This document shows positions 1 to 5,229 of a stretch of DNA of 8,611 nucleotides, in pieces. Source of the stretch: JOPF133 sp052144935 (GTDB lineage: Bacteria > Acidobacteriota > Terriglobia > Bryobacterales > Bryobacteraceae); NCBI GenBank assembly GCA_052144935.1, contig JBKQPR010000199.1, positions 1 to 8,611 on the forward strand. The letters are read 5' to 3'. Positions within the stretch are counted from its first letter, which is position 1, and each line of letters opens with the position of its first letter. The notes beneath the pieces were generated by a model that was not told where the DNA came from, made no database searches, and was given only the letters and a program-made list of their open reading frames with translations. Made by a program: the position numbers and the translations under genes.

Positions 1-2
1 AG

Positions 3-89
3 ATCTATCAGATCGCCCGGCTCAACCACCTAAAAACTTTCGCTGCCAGCCTCGGCTTTGAACTGGCTCCCAAAGCAGTCACTCCATAG
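3..89 (+). CDS. C-terminal end of an unidentified protein (partial at window start)
   Basis: An open frame enters from the left edge and stops at TAG 87-89, giving 28 residues, with IARLNHLKTFAASLGFEL in the middle and KAVTP at the end. The composition is protein-like, with an amphipathic helix followed by a short tail. The other two + frames stop within the first 60 bases. No start is visible and no family can be named from so short a tail. It converges with the DUF1080 gene on the opposite strand, about 98 nt away. Confidence 0.45.
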   Translation: MYQIARLNHLKTFAASLGFELAPKAVTP

Positions 90-143
90 TTCGGCAGAGT
101 GGTACCAAGCGGTCTCACAGTAGTAGAAAGCGCGTCGGAGCCG

Positions 144-163
144 CGACCGTGAGGGAGCGGTTG
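144..163. repeat. Short stem-loop between convergent genes, possible dispersed repeat
   Basis: CGACCG (144-149) pairs with CGGTTG (158-163) across an 8-nt loop, giving six pairs including one G.U. The surrounding core GCCGCGACCGTGAGGGAGCG resembles an intergenic repeat I associate with acidobacterial genomes; that is recollection, not a search result. It lies between the end of the partial + gene and the end of the DUF1080 gene, where it could also help end transcription, but no T-tract follows. Confidence 0.35.
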
Positions 164-187
164 GCACAGTTGTTTCGGATCGGGCAC

Positions 188-862
188 TTACTGCAACACT
201 TTCAGCTTCAAATCCCGGAAGGTCACCTCGTAGTGCTCCGCCTCCAGGCCCAGGTATCCACGCCGCAGACCCACGCCCGATAGCTCATTGACCACCATTC
301 CGTTCACCGCCAGGACCAGCCGGTCGCCTCGCGCTGTGATCTCGTAGTGGTTCCACTCTCCCGCTGGTTTCACGCGGTTCTCCTTCATCTGTTTGCTCAG
401 GTTGAAGGGCTGGATGGCGCCATCCGCGAAATTATCGCCGAACAGGTAGCCGCCCGAGAGGCCGGTTTGCGCCTGGTACCAGATCTCGCCATACTTCGAC
501 AGCCGAATGCCTATACCGCTGTTGTAGCGCTTCTCGTCCGGCCCGCGCGGCGTGAACCGCCAATCCACCTGAAAGATGAAGTCGCCCAACTCCTGGTCGT
601 AGCGCAGCCACTCGTGGCCGCCATCGCCGCTGCAAATCAGGACGTGCTGGGCCGTGTCCACGCGCCACTGCAGCTTGGGCTTCAGCCCGTCCACCGGCGG
701 AATCGGGATGCGGGTCCATCCATGGAGGTCGATGGGCGGAAGGATATCGGTCCACTCCGCCGCGCCACTCTGCGCCTGCGCCGCCAGCGCGGCCGCGCCG
801 GCGAGCAACGCCAATCCCGCCAGGGCTGGGACGGCGCGCGCACGAAACCATGAGGTTTTCAT
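188..862 (-). CDS. Secreted DUF1080 / 3-keto-disaccharide hydrolase-like protein
   Basis: The 224-aa protein begins with a basic, then strongly hydrophobic, Ala/Leu-rich segment (residues 1-30) ending near AAQAQS, a typical Sec signal peptide, so export to the periplasm or cell surface is expected. The rest is a single concanavalin-like beta-sandwich of the DUF1080 family (PF06439). Family signatures include NSGIGIR (114-120), the block around GEWNHYEI (168-175) with LAVNGMVVNE (184-193), and GYLGLEAEHYEVTFRDLKL near the end. The family contains enzymes acting on 3-keto-glycosides, but the substrate here is not visible. Length fits a one-domain member. The ATG at 862-860 has a weak GGTGAT just before it and a TACAAT box 10 nt upstream. 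It shares strand with the 4182-7685 operon and may belong to the same sugar pathway (inference). Confidence 0.85.
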   Translation of the reverse strand: MKTSWFRARAVPALAGLALLAGAAALAAQAQSGAAEWTDILPPIDLHGWTRIPIPPVDGLKPKLQWRVDTAQHVLICSGDGGHEWLRYDQELGDFIFQVDWRFTPRGPDEKRYNSGIGIRLSKYGEIWYQAQTGLSGGYLFGDNFADGAIQPFNLSKQMKENRVKPAGEWNHYEITARGDRLVLAVNGMVVNELSGVGLRRGYLGLEAEHYEVTFRDLKLKVLQ

Positions 863-872
863 ATCACCGCTG

Positions 873-878
873 ATTGTA
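873..878 (-). promoter_or_regulatory. Candidate -10 box of the DUF1080 gene
   Basis: On the minus strand TACAAT (five of six consensus bases) lies 10 nt before the ATG at 862. Transcription would then begin only about 3 nt before the start codon, giving an almost leaderless mRNA. No convincing -35 hexamer is seen 16-18 bp further upstream. Similar spacing recurs at 1804-1809 and 7893-7898. Confidence 0.35.
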
Positions 879-981
879 GGACGTGGCGCTGGGGGAAGCC
901 AGGGGCGGCGGGGGCGAAAGCGCGTCCGGGGGGAGGAAGCCTTCGGGGATGGGAGGGCGTTCAGGGGAAGTCCACGGTGGG

Positions 982-1182
982 CTAGCTCGCGACCGGCTCT
1001 TCCAGATCCCTGCTCAGATACTCGAGGATCTCCTGCTCGCGTTGCTGAATTTCGAGCAGGATCGGTTCCGCCATTCGAGTGTAGTCCTGCCGTGAATGGA
1101 CCTTGCGCGCCTCAAGCAGGATCCTGCGCAGGTTGCCGACGCACTGCTGCGCGAGTAGCATTTGGTCGTCGGTTTGAATCAC
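982..1182 (-). CDS. Small helical protein, partner of the nucleotidyltransferase gene (putative antitoxin-like)
   Basis: The 66-aa product is almost wholly alpha-helical in composition. Conserved-looking elements are the N-terminal Gln/Leu helix (QMLLAQQCVGNLRRILLEAR) and the C-terminal IQQREQEILEYLS. I chose the GTG at 1182-1180 because it overlaps the TGA of the upstream nucleotidyltransferase frame (GTGA), the usual layout for translationally coupled pairs. An ATG at 1161 is an alternative and would give 59 aa. Reading further upstream would only overlap the neighbour out of frame. Small proteins of this look, ending in a Leu-Ser-rich helix, commonly sit directly downstream of DUF6932-type nucleotidyltransferases. 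A role as a binding partner or antitoxin is inferred from that context. No DNA-binding motif is recognised. The downstream gene on the same strand is DUF1080. Confidence 0.6.
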   Translation of the reverse strand: MIQTDDQMLLAQQCVGNLRRILLEARKVHSRQDYTRMAEPILLEIQQREQEILEYLSRDLEEPVAS

Positions 1183-1615
1183 GGCAGCCCCAGTTCCACA
1201 ATACCGCGTTTTCGAAAGGTTCTGGAAGTTTGATAAGTATCCAGCCAAAGACCGAGCACTTCGTCCCCGATGGATGCTCGCGCCCAGAAGACATCCGATT
1301 CGAACAGCAGTTTGGCCCGCATGGAATCGAAGACCGCCTGCGCCGGCCCGGCAATGCGATCGACCTCAAAGTTCTCGTCCATGATCAGGAGGATGTCGGA
1401 TCTCTGGGTGCCGGTTTCGCGGTGACAAAGCTACCCCAGACGAAGACGCGGCGCAGTTTTCCCGTGGTGGCAGCGAGTTCCACCAGAGCCCGAAGGCGGC
1501 TTGACAGCCATAGACGTCTCGGAGAGGGACCGCCGAACCGGGATTCGAACTCCTGCCAACTGGCAACATGCACGCCAGGAGGCAGGTCCCCGTCACCGGT
1601 CAAGTCGGGCAGCAC
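1179..1615 (-). pseudogene. Frameshifted MNT-type nucleotidyltransferase (DUF6932-like), toxin-antitoxin context
   Basis: Two overlapping minus-strand frames read as one protein. The first part (1615-1385, GTG start) carries DGDLPPGVHVASWQEF, the helix around RALVELAA and the nucleotidyltransferase core GSFVTAKPAPRD (residues 61-72), then stops after PTSS. The second part continues in the next frame as DILLIMDENFEVD and runs to TGA 1181-1179 (ending GIVELGLP). Restoring one base at about 1398-1399 gives GSFVTAKPAPRDxDILLIM, the expected GS-x(n)-DxD metal-binding pattern, and a 145-aa protein of normal family length. The break therefore falls inside the catalytic motif and the current reading is inactive. 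The GTG at 1615 is preferred because the frame is closed 24 nt upstream and the family typically begins MLPxx. The downstream gene overlaps by 4 nt. A sequencing error remains possible. Confidence 0.75.
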
Positions 1616-1803
1616 AACGACACGATAACAAATGGATCACCTGTCGCTTGGCCACGCTGCCGCGACGTTCCATCAAATGCCGACTCACAGGGGAAAGGGC
1701 GTCTATGGGGACCGATCCGCCTTCGACAGTGCCGGGAGCCACACCCACGTGCGAGCCTCAGATGGCTAACGGCAGCGGAACGGCGGTAGCGGGCGCCACG
1801 ATG

Positions 1804-1809
1804 TAGAAT
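1804..1809 (+). promoter_or_regulatory. Candidate -10 box of the DUF4160-DUF2442 operon
   Basis: TAGAAT (five of six consensus bases) ends 6 nt before the GTG at 1816, so the transcript could begin at or next to the start codon. No Shine-Dalgarno sequence lies in between and no clear -35 box is present. It sits in the 200-nt region (1616-1815) between the divergent nucleotidyltransferase and DUF4160 genes, which otherwise shows no gene. Confidence 0.35.
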
Positions 1810-1815
1810 GAAGCT

Positions 1816-2086
1816 GTGCCGGAACTCAGCCGGTTTTTCGGGATCGTTATCCGTATGTTTGCTGAGCCGGGATCGCCGCATCACGCGGCTCACTTACCAC
1901 GCGTATTACCAAGGGGAAGTGGGCATCTTTAGTTTTAATCCTGTGGAACTAATCGGCGGTTCCTTACCAAGGAGGCAGAGGCGGCTGGTGGAAGCGTGGG
2001 CGGAATTACATGAAACCGAGTTGTTAGACGATTGGGATCGCCTGCAGGAAGGCCGCCGCCCGGCGCCCATCGAGCCGTTGAGATAG
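1816..2086 (+). pseudogene. Frameshifted DUF4160 protein (putative toxin-side partner of DUF2442)
   Basis: The family's N-terminus is in one frame from GTG 1816 (VPELSRFFGIVIRMFAEPGS, then PHHAAH). The rest is in the next frame (HAYYQGEVGIFSFNPVELIG, then SLPRRQRRLVEAWAELHETELL, ending APIEPLR, TAG at 2084-2086). Removing one base within TTAC at 1894-1897 joins them as ...HHAAHFHAYYQG..., matching the family's HFHAxY motif, and yields 89 aa, the usual DUF4160 length. As read, the first frame carries a foreign tail after His-26. A start at ATG 1808 in the second frame would replace the true N-terminus with unrelated residues and is not favoured. DUF4160 genes typically pair with DUF2442 genes, here 7 nt downstream, and the pair is regarded as toxin-antitoxin-like. 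The direct function of DUF4160 is not established. Confidence in family is high; whether the shift is real or an error is open. Confidence 0.75.
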
Positions 2087-2093
2087 GTCGCTT

Positions 2094-2390
2094 ATGAGTC
2101 ATCCAGTTTATCGAGTCCAGTCCTTCGACATCGTCGCTCCGTATACGCTCCGCGTTCGTTTCGACGACAATACCGAACAGACTGTCGATTTTCAGCCGGT
2201 TCTTGCGGGGGAACTGTACGGTCCGCTGCGCGATCTCGACCTGTTCAATCGAGTACGGATCGACCCCGAAGTGGAAACACTCGTGTGGCCTAACGGAGCG
2301 GATTTCGATCCCGCCACGTTGCACGAATGGCCCTCGAATGCGCAGGCGTTCCGGGAACTTGCGCGCCGCTGGGACGCCGTGCAAGCGTGA
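2094..2390 (+). CDS. DUF2442 domain protein (putative antitoxin-side partner)
   Basis: The intact 98-aa protein matches the DUF2442 pattern throughout: VAPYTLRVRFDDNTEQTVDF (15-34), GELYGPLRDLDLFNRVRID (39-57), then ETLVWPNGADFDPATLHEWP (61-80). That block ends in the typical N-G-x-D-F-x-P-x-x-L-H-x-W signature, followed by a short C-terminal helix. The family is small, mixed alpha/beta and often encoded beside DUF4160 or other toxin-like genes; a DNA-binding/antitoxin role has been proposed rather than proven. ATG 2094 lies 7 nt after the DUF4160 stop with only a weak AGGT upstream, so translation is probably coupled to DUF4160. The partner being frameshifted while this gene is intact fits antitoxin genes outliving their toxins. 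Confidence 0.85.
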   Translation: MSHPVYRVQSFDIVAPYTLRVRFDDNTEQTVDFQPVLAGELYGPLRDLDLFNRVRIDPEVETLVWPNGADFDPATLHEWPSNAQAFRELARRWDAVQA

Positions 2391-2650
2391 ACGCGGGACT
2401 GCTACGGTGTGACGACTCTCCCACCTGATCGACTGCACCCGGATTGGCGCCTGTGCCGACATGGAGTGAATCGTCGCAAGTGATTCGGGTCCGACCGCTA
2501 TAACCGGATCAATCATAACAACTTCATGGTCATCTCCCGCGCATATCGGCGGTATGGGCGTTACACGGCAGCTGGACGCCGAACAGCCCAGCTCCAGCGT
2601 AGTCCGTGGTCTTCAGGGAGCGACAGCCTGATGTGGACCGGAGCGTTGCG

Positions 2651-2659
2651 TGATATAAT
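2651..2659 (+). promoter_or_regulatory. Perfect extended -10 promoter upstream of the TIR gene
   Basis: TGATATAAT is an exact TGnTATAAT element. The region 16-18 bp upstream (around 2631-2637, ATGTGGA) is a poor -35, which extended -10 promoters tolerate. The predicted start is near 2666, leaving a leader of about 160 nt before the TIR ATG at 2826. It is the best consensus promoter in the window. Confidence 0.55.
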
Positions 2660-2736
2660 ATGCTTGCCTCGTCGGCCTAAGGATCGGACACGCGGGAAGC
2701 CTTTGTGAGGAAGAGCGTTGCCGGCCTGGTCAGGGG

Positions 2737-2759
2737 TCGGCGACTTCGCGTCGGGCCGA
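2737..2759 (+). promoter_or_regulatory. Hairpin in the TIR leader
   Basis: TCGGC (2737-2741) pairs with GCCGA (2755-2759), and GAC (2742-2744) with GTC (2750-2752), with a GG bulge at 2753-2754 and a 5-nt loop. It sits inside the longer pairing of 2698-2705 with 2791-2798. No T-run follows, so it is more likely a leader structure than a terminator. Any regulatory role is inference. Confidence 0.3.
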
Positions 2760-2825
2760 ACGCGATCGTTCTTATTCAGGTTGGCCTAAGCAAAGGCTAA
2801 AACGACTGAATCGTCGAGAGGACAC

Positions 2826-3323
2826 ATGGCTAGGTCAGAGAAGACGAAGGCACCCCCTGGCGCCGAGCTTTTGCCTTCAAGTGCATCGGCTCCGCTCGTC
2901 TTTATAAGTCACGATGGGCGAGACGCGGAGTTGGCCGAAGCCTTTGGTAAGCTGCTGAAGAGCGTCAGCGCCGGCATGATCAAGACGTTTCGCTCTTCCG
3001 ACAAGAAGGGGACCGAAGGCATCGATTTTGGAGAGGAGTGGTACAAGCACCTGATGGCACAACTGCAGTCCACGTCGGACGTCGTGTGCCTCTTCACCGA
3101 GAGGAGTCTCGACCGGCCCTGGATCCTCTTCGAGGCGGGCGTCGCCAAGGGCAAGCTCAACACTCCCGTTCTCGGCGTTGCTCTCGGTGTGCCTCTTAGC
3201 CGTGTGAGTGCCGGCCCCTTCTATCAATTCATGAACATGGATGACAGCGAGGGCGACCTCACGAAGTTGGTGAACCGCTTGCCCGACGAGTACCGAATCT
3301 CGAGCTCGACAGCGACGTCGTGA
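2826..3323 (+). CDS. TIR-domain protein, N-terminal part (predicted NADase effector; likely frameshifted from 3320-3913)
   Basis: After a polar leader (residues 1-22) comes a bacterial TIR domain: VFISHDGRD (25-33), a basic FRSSDKKG block (55-62), WYKHLMAQL (72-80), SDVVCLFTERS (84-94), then PWILFEAG (98-105). W99 and E103 form the WxxxE pattern whose Glu is catalytic in NAD-cleaving TIR domains. PVLGVALGVPL and GPFYQFMNMDD follow, as in TIR proteins that carry a further C-terminal domain. Bacterial TIR domains of this kind usually make signalling nucleotides or deplete NAD in anti-phage defence. ATG 2826 has GAGAGGA three nt upstream. The last residues (YRISSSTATS) look out of frame. Homology-like sequence continues in the neighbouring frame, so 2826-3913 is probably one 362-aa gene missing one base near 3290-3315. 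A true two-gene GTGA-coupled arrangement is the alternative. Confidence 0.75.
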   Translation: MARSEKTKAPPGAELLPSSASAPLVFISHDGRDAELAEAFGKLLKSVSAGMIKTFRSSDKKGTEGIDFGEEWYKHLMAQLQSTSDVVCLFTERSLDRPWILFEAGVAKGKLNTPVLGVALGVPLSRVSAGPFYQFMNMDDSEGDLTKLVNRLPDEYRISSSTATS

Positions 3324-3913
3324 AAAACCAAGTCGCAGCCTTTAAAACCGCGGAAACGGCGCTCCTGAAGAAGCTCTCGCCCGGGACCGCCAAAGCCGAG
3401 ACGAAGGACGAGGCGGATGATAGCGCCGTCGCAAAGCTCGCCGAGGAGATGAAGGCGTTGCCGTCCCGCGTAGCGGAACGCTTGGTCGAAAGTGGAGACC
3501 CGTTTCGGCGCCGAAGGATGCGACGTTTCCACCCGATGATGTTCGATGAGCTTATGCACATGTCGGGAGAGCCAGGCGATCCAGTCGCAATCCTCATGGC
3601 GGCCAGCGTCGTTCGAGATGACATGCCTTGGCTCTATGAGTTGGCAATGGAGGTGTACCGGGCCGTCAAAGCTGAGAATGTCGAGTCGATCGAGCGCGAG
3701 ATGAAGAGGCTCCGTCGATTTTCGGAGGTCATGCTCCGGGGTCCGTTCATGGAGGAGTTCGGCTTCGCGAGCAAGGAGTCTCACATGTTTGCGATGGAGT
3801 TTCCCAGGATGCTGGAGCACATCCTGATGCGCACTCTGGAGATGACGAAGACGCACGCTCCGGCCCGTCGCAAGTCATCGAAGCCGGAGCCGGGCTCGGA
3901 GACTCATGAGTAG
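3320..3913 (+). CDS. Helical C-terminal part of the TIR protein, or a coupled second subunit
   Basis: From the nominal GTG at 3320 the product is 197 aa. It has a charged N-terminal helix (KNQVAAFKTAETALLKKL), an Ala/Lys/Asp-rich linker, and a mostly helical domain from about residue 60 with DPFRRRRMRRFHPMMFDELM and RAVKAENVESIEREMKRLRR. It ends in a basic, disordered tail. No family is recognised; in TIR effectors such regions usually sense or oligomerise. The GTG overlaps the TIR stop (GTGA) but has no Shine-Dalgarno. The frame stays open upstream to 3245 with protein-like residues (NLELDSDVVKNQ) that continue naturally from the TIR ...NRLPDE. Both facts favour a frameshift over an independent start. 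Joined length (1088 nt plus 1) is divisible by three. Stop TAG 3911-3913 lies 2 nt before a strong stem-loop. Confidence 0.6.
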   Translation: MKNQVAAFKTAETALLKKLSPGTAKAETKDEADDSAVAKLAEEMKALPSRVAERLVESGDPFRRRRMRRFHPMMFDELMHMSGEPGDPVAILMAASVVRDDMPWLYELAMEVYRAVKAENVESIEREMKRLRRFSEVMLRGPFMEEFGFASKESHMFAMEFPRMLEHILMRTLEMTKTHAPARRKSSKPEPGSETHE

Positions 3914-3915
3914 GT

Positions 3916-3955
3916 CCGACTCGGCGCGGTGGAACGACACTGCACCGCGCGTCGG
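3916..3955 (+). terminator. Strong stem-loop after the TIR gene
   Basis: CCGAC (3916-3920) pairs with GTCGG (3951-3955), and GCGCGGTG (3924-3931) with CACCGCGC (3943-3950). There is a 3-nt bulge (3921-3923) and an 11-nt loop, so thirteen pairs in all, beginning 2 nt after the stop codon. Position argues for transcript termination or 3' end protection. The lack of a T-tract means it is not a textbook intrinsic terminator. Confidence 0.5.
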
Positions 3956-4009
3956 CAGACCGAAAGCTAGTAGCAGCTCCTGGATCATTGCTAGCCGGAG
4001 GCAGTCCAC

Positions 4010-4036
4010 ATGAGCGAGAAGTCGCCAAACCGCTGA
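4010..4036 (+). other. Eight-codon ORF behind a perfect Shine-Dalgarno (possible gene remnant)
   Basis: GGAGG at 3997-4001 is 8 nt before ATG 4010, the best-looking translation start after the TIR gene, yet the frame reads only MSEKSPNR before TGA 4034-4036. It may be the truncated head of a lost third gene of the TIR module, or a leader peptide. The inverted repeat at 4038-4100 begins 1 nt after the stop. No downstream continuation in any frame is recognisable. Confidence 0.25.
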
Positions 4037-4037
4037 A

Positions 4038-4100
4038 GTGACCGTTATCCGATTACTCCCGCGGGTCGGCTTCGGTCCGGCGATAACTTCCCTCGGTCAC
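4038..4100. repeat. Imperfect inverted repeat at the accessory-block edge
   Basis: The 12-nt left arm GTGACCGTTATC (4038-4049) pairs as GTTATC with GATAAC (4082-4087) and GTGACC with GGTCAC (4095-4100), with a 7-nt bulge on the right arm. CCCGCGGG at 4058-4065 is a palindrome inside the loop. It lies in the 268-nt gene-free interval between the TIR module and the convergent isomerase gene, so it could be a bidirectional terminator or the trace of a mobile element end. Confidence 0.4.
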
Positions 4101-4181
4101 CTGGCCGGGACGGTAGCTCCTTCTCGCCCTCATAGCAGGGCCCAGAGGGCTCGGGGTAGGCGCGCGGTTGCACCCACTACG

Positions 4182-5225
4182 CTACAGACTCAGGTGCTGC
4201 CGCGCGTACTCGATCGACTTTCCGATGCAGTCGTCTTCCAGCTTCAGAAACGCGGCCGTGCTCAAGCCGGTCGTCTCCGGCAGCGGAGTCTTGGGTTTGT
4301 GCTTGCGCACCAGGTCCAGCGAATGCGCCAGGTCCCGGCCGGGCAAAGGGCTGGAAGCGTCGTCGAAGGTCACCCAGTATTTGTCGGTGAACACCGGAAT
4401 CTTCAGCGGATCGCGGGTGATCATTTCAAGGTCGAACGGGATCTCCGGGCTCTTCGCGCGCACCGCCGCCACCATCCCTGGAATATCCAGGAATCCCTCG
4501 CCCAGAGGCACCTCGGAAAGCAGAAACCCGTCTTCGTAAGGCGCCACCGCCATGTCCTTTATGTGACACGCGAAGATGTAAGGCAGCAGGTTGTGCAGCG
4601 TATCGGAGGGATCTTCGCACAGCGACACGTTGTTGCCGAAATCGAAATGCACGCCCACCCACTCGCTCGACACGCGGCGCAACCAGGCGGCCTGTTCCGC
4701 CGAGCGCCATCCTTTATGATTCTCGATTCCCAGCCGCATGCCATACTTGCGCAGCACCGGCTCGGCGCGCGCAATGGTCGCCTGGCAGCGCTCGAAATCG
4801 CTGCGGAAGGCTGCCAGGGTGTCGAACTGCTCGTAGCGCCGCTGCGTCATGGCGGTGTGCATGGAGATGACGCCGGCCTCCTTGGCGGCCTTCACGTTGG
4901 CCTCGTAAGCCGGCAGATCGCTGTCCGAGCGCGGCAGCGGAGCGTCGACGATGGCCCGCATCCGATAGGTTTCGAGCCGGTCGCGGAATTTGCGAATGGC
5001 GTCCGGCTCAGTCGACGCAAGCCGCGTTTCCACCACGCCGAAGCCGAGGTTGTGGCAGTGCTCCACGAAGTCGAAGGGCCGGTTGGCCTCGCGCGCCGCC
5101 CTCGCCTGCGCGGGGAAGCCCGCCGGCGCTCCGCCCATATTGTGCAATTGCGCAGCCTGCGCCCGCGCGCCGGCCAGCGGCAACAGGGCCGCCGCCGCGC
5201 TACCAATCATCTCCCGCCTGGTCAT
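4182..5225 (-). CDS. Exported sugar phosphate isomerase/epimerase-like TIM-barrel protein
   Basis: The 347-aa protein belongs to the xylose isomerase-like TIM-barrel family (PF01261). Probable metal ligands and neighbouring motifs are E168 in GIENHKG, D195 in HFDFGN, H221 in CHIKDM and E267 in DLEMI, with GEGFLDIPG (242-250) before the last strand. Members isomerise or epimerise sugars or keto-sugars; the substrate cannot be read here. The start at ATG 5225-5223 is chosen over an upstream start at 5261. It lies 4 nt after the preceding gene's TGA and gives MTRREMIGSAAAALLPLAGA, a twin-arginine signal (T-R-R-x-M-I), implying folding in the cytoplasm before export. It is last of three genes in a - strand operon after cytochrome c and PQQ dehydrogenase, which fits periplasmic sugar oxidation chemistry (inference). 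Confidence 0.85.
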   Translation of the reverse strand: MTRREMIGSAAAALLPLAGARAQAAQLHNMGGAPAGFPAQARAAREANRPFDFVEHCHNLGFGVVETRLASTEPDAIRKFRDRLETYRMRAIVDAPLPRSDSDLPAYEANVKAAKEAGVISMHTAMTQRRYEQFDTLAAFRSDFERCQATIARAEPVLRKYGMRLGIENHKGWRSAEQAAWLRRVSSEWVGVHFDFGNNVSLCEDPSDTLHNLLPYIFACHIKDMAVAPYEDGFLLSEVPLGEGFLDIPGMVAAVRAKSPEIPFDLEMITRDPLKIPVFTDKYWVTFDDASSPLPGRDLAHSLDLVRKHKPKTPLPETTGLSTAAFLKLEDDCIGKSIEYARQHLSL

Positions 5226-5229
5226 ACCG

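Larger units (their letters stand above)
2391..2825. other. 435-nt non-coding stretch between DUF2442 and the TIR gene
   Basis: No credible gene was found on either strand; the longest frame (2526-2708, 60 codons, Arg-rich) has no ribosome site and no recognisable sequence. The second half holds the extended -10 promoter at 2651-2659 and a structured leader. Two direct repeats occur: TGAATCGTCG at 2467-2476 and 2807-2816, and GGCCTAAG at 2674-2681 and 2783-2790. AGCCTTTG (2698-2705) is inverted as CAAAGGCT (2791-2798), so the leader can close on itself. Confidence 0.5.

Noticed and set aside
1530..1560. GGGATTCGAACTCCTG looks like the T-arm end of a tRNA on the minus strand
   Set aside because: It encodes WQEFESRFGG in the nucleotidyltransferase gene and no acceptor, D or anticodon stem can be folded around it.
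654..1628. Long + strand open frame (324 codons) across DUF1080 and the nucleotidyltransferase
   Set aside because: It overlaps recognisable minus-strand genes in antisense and has no protein-like motifs.
2526..2708. 60-codon + strand ORF before the TIR gene
   Set aside because: No ribosome site, Arg-rich low-information sequence, and the extended -10 promoter lies inside it.
3914..4181. Inverted repeats considered as insertion sequence ends
   Set aside because: No transposase frame lies between or beside them and no target-site duplication was found.
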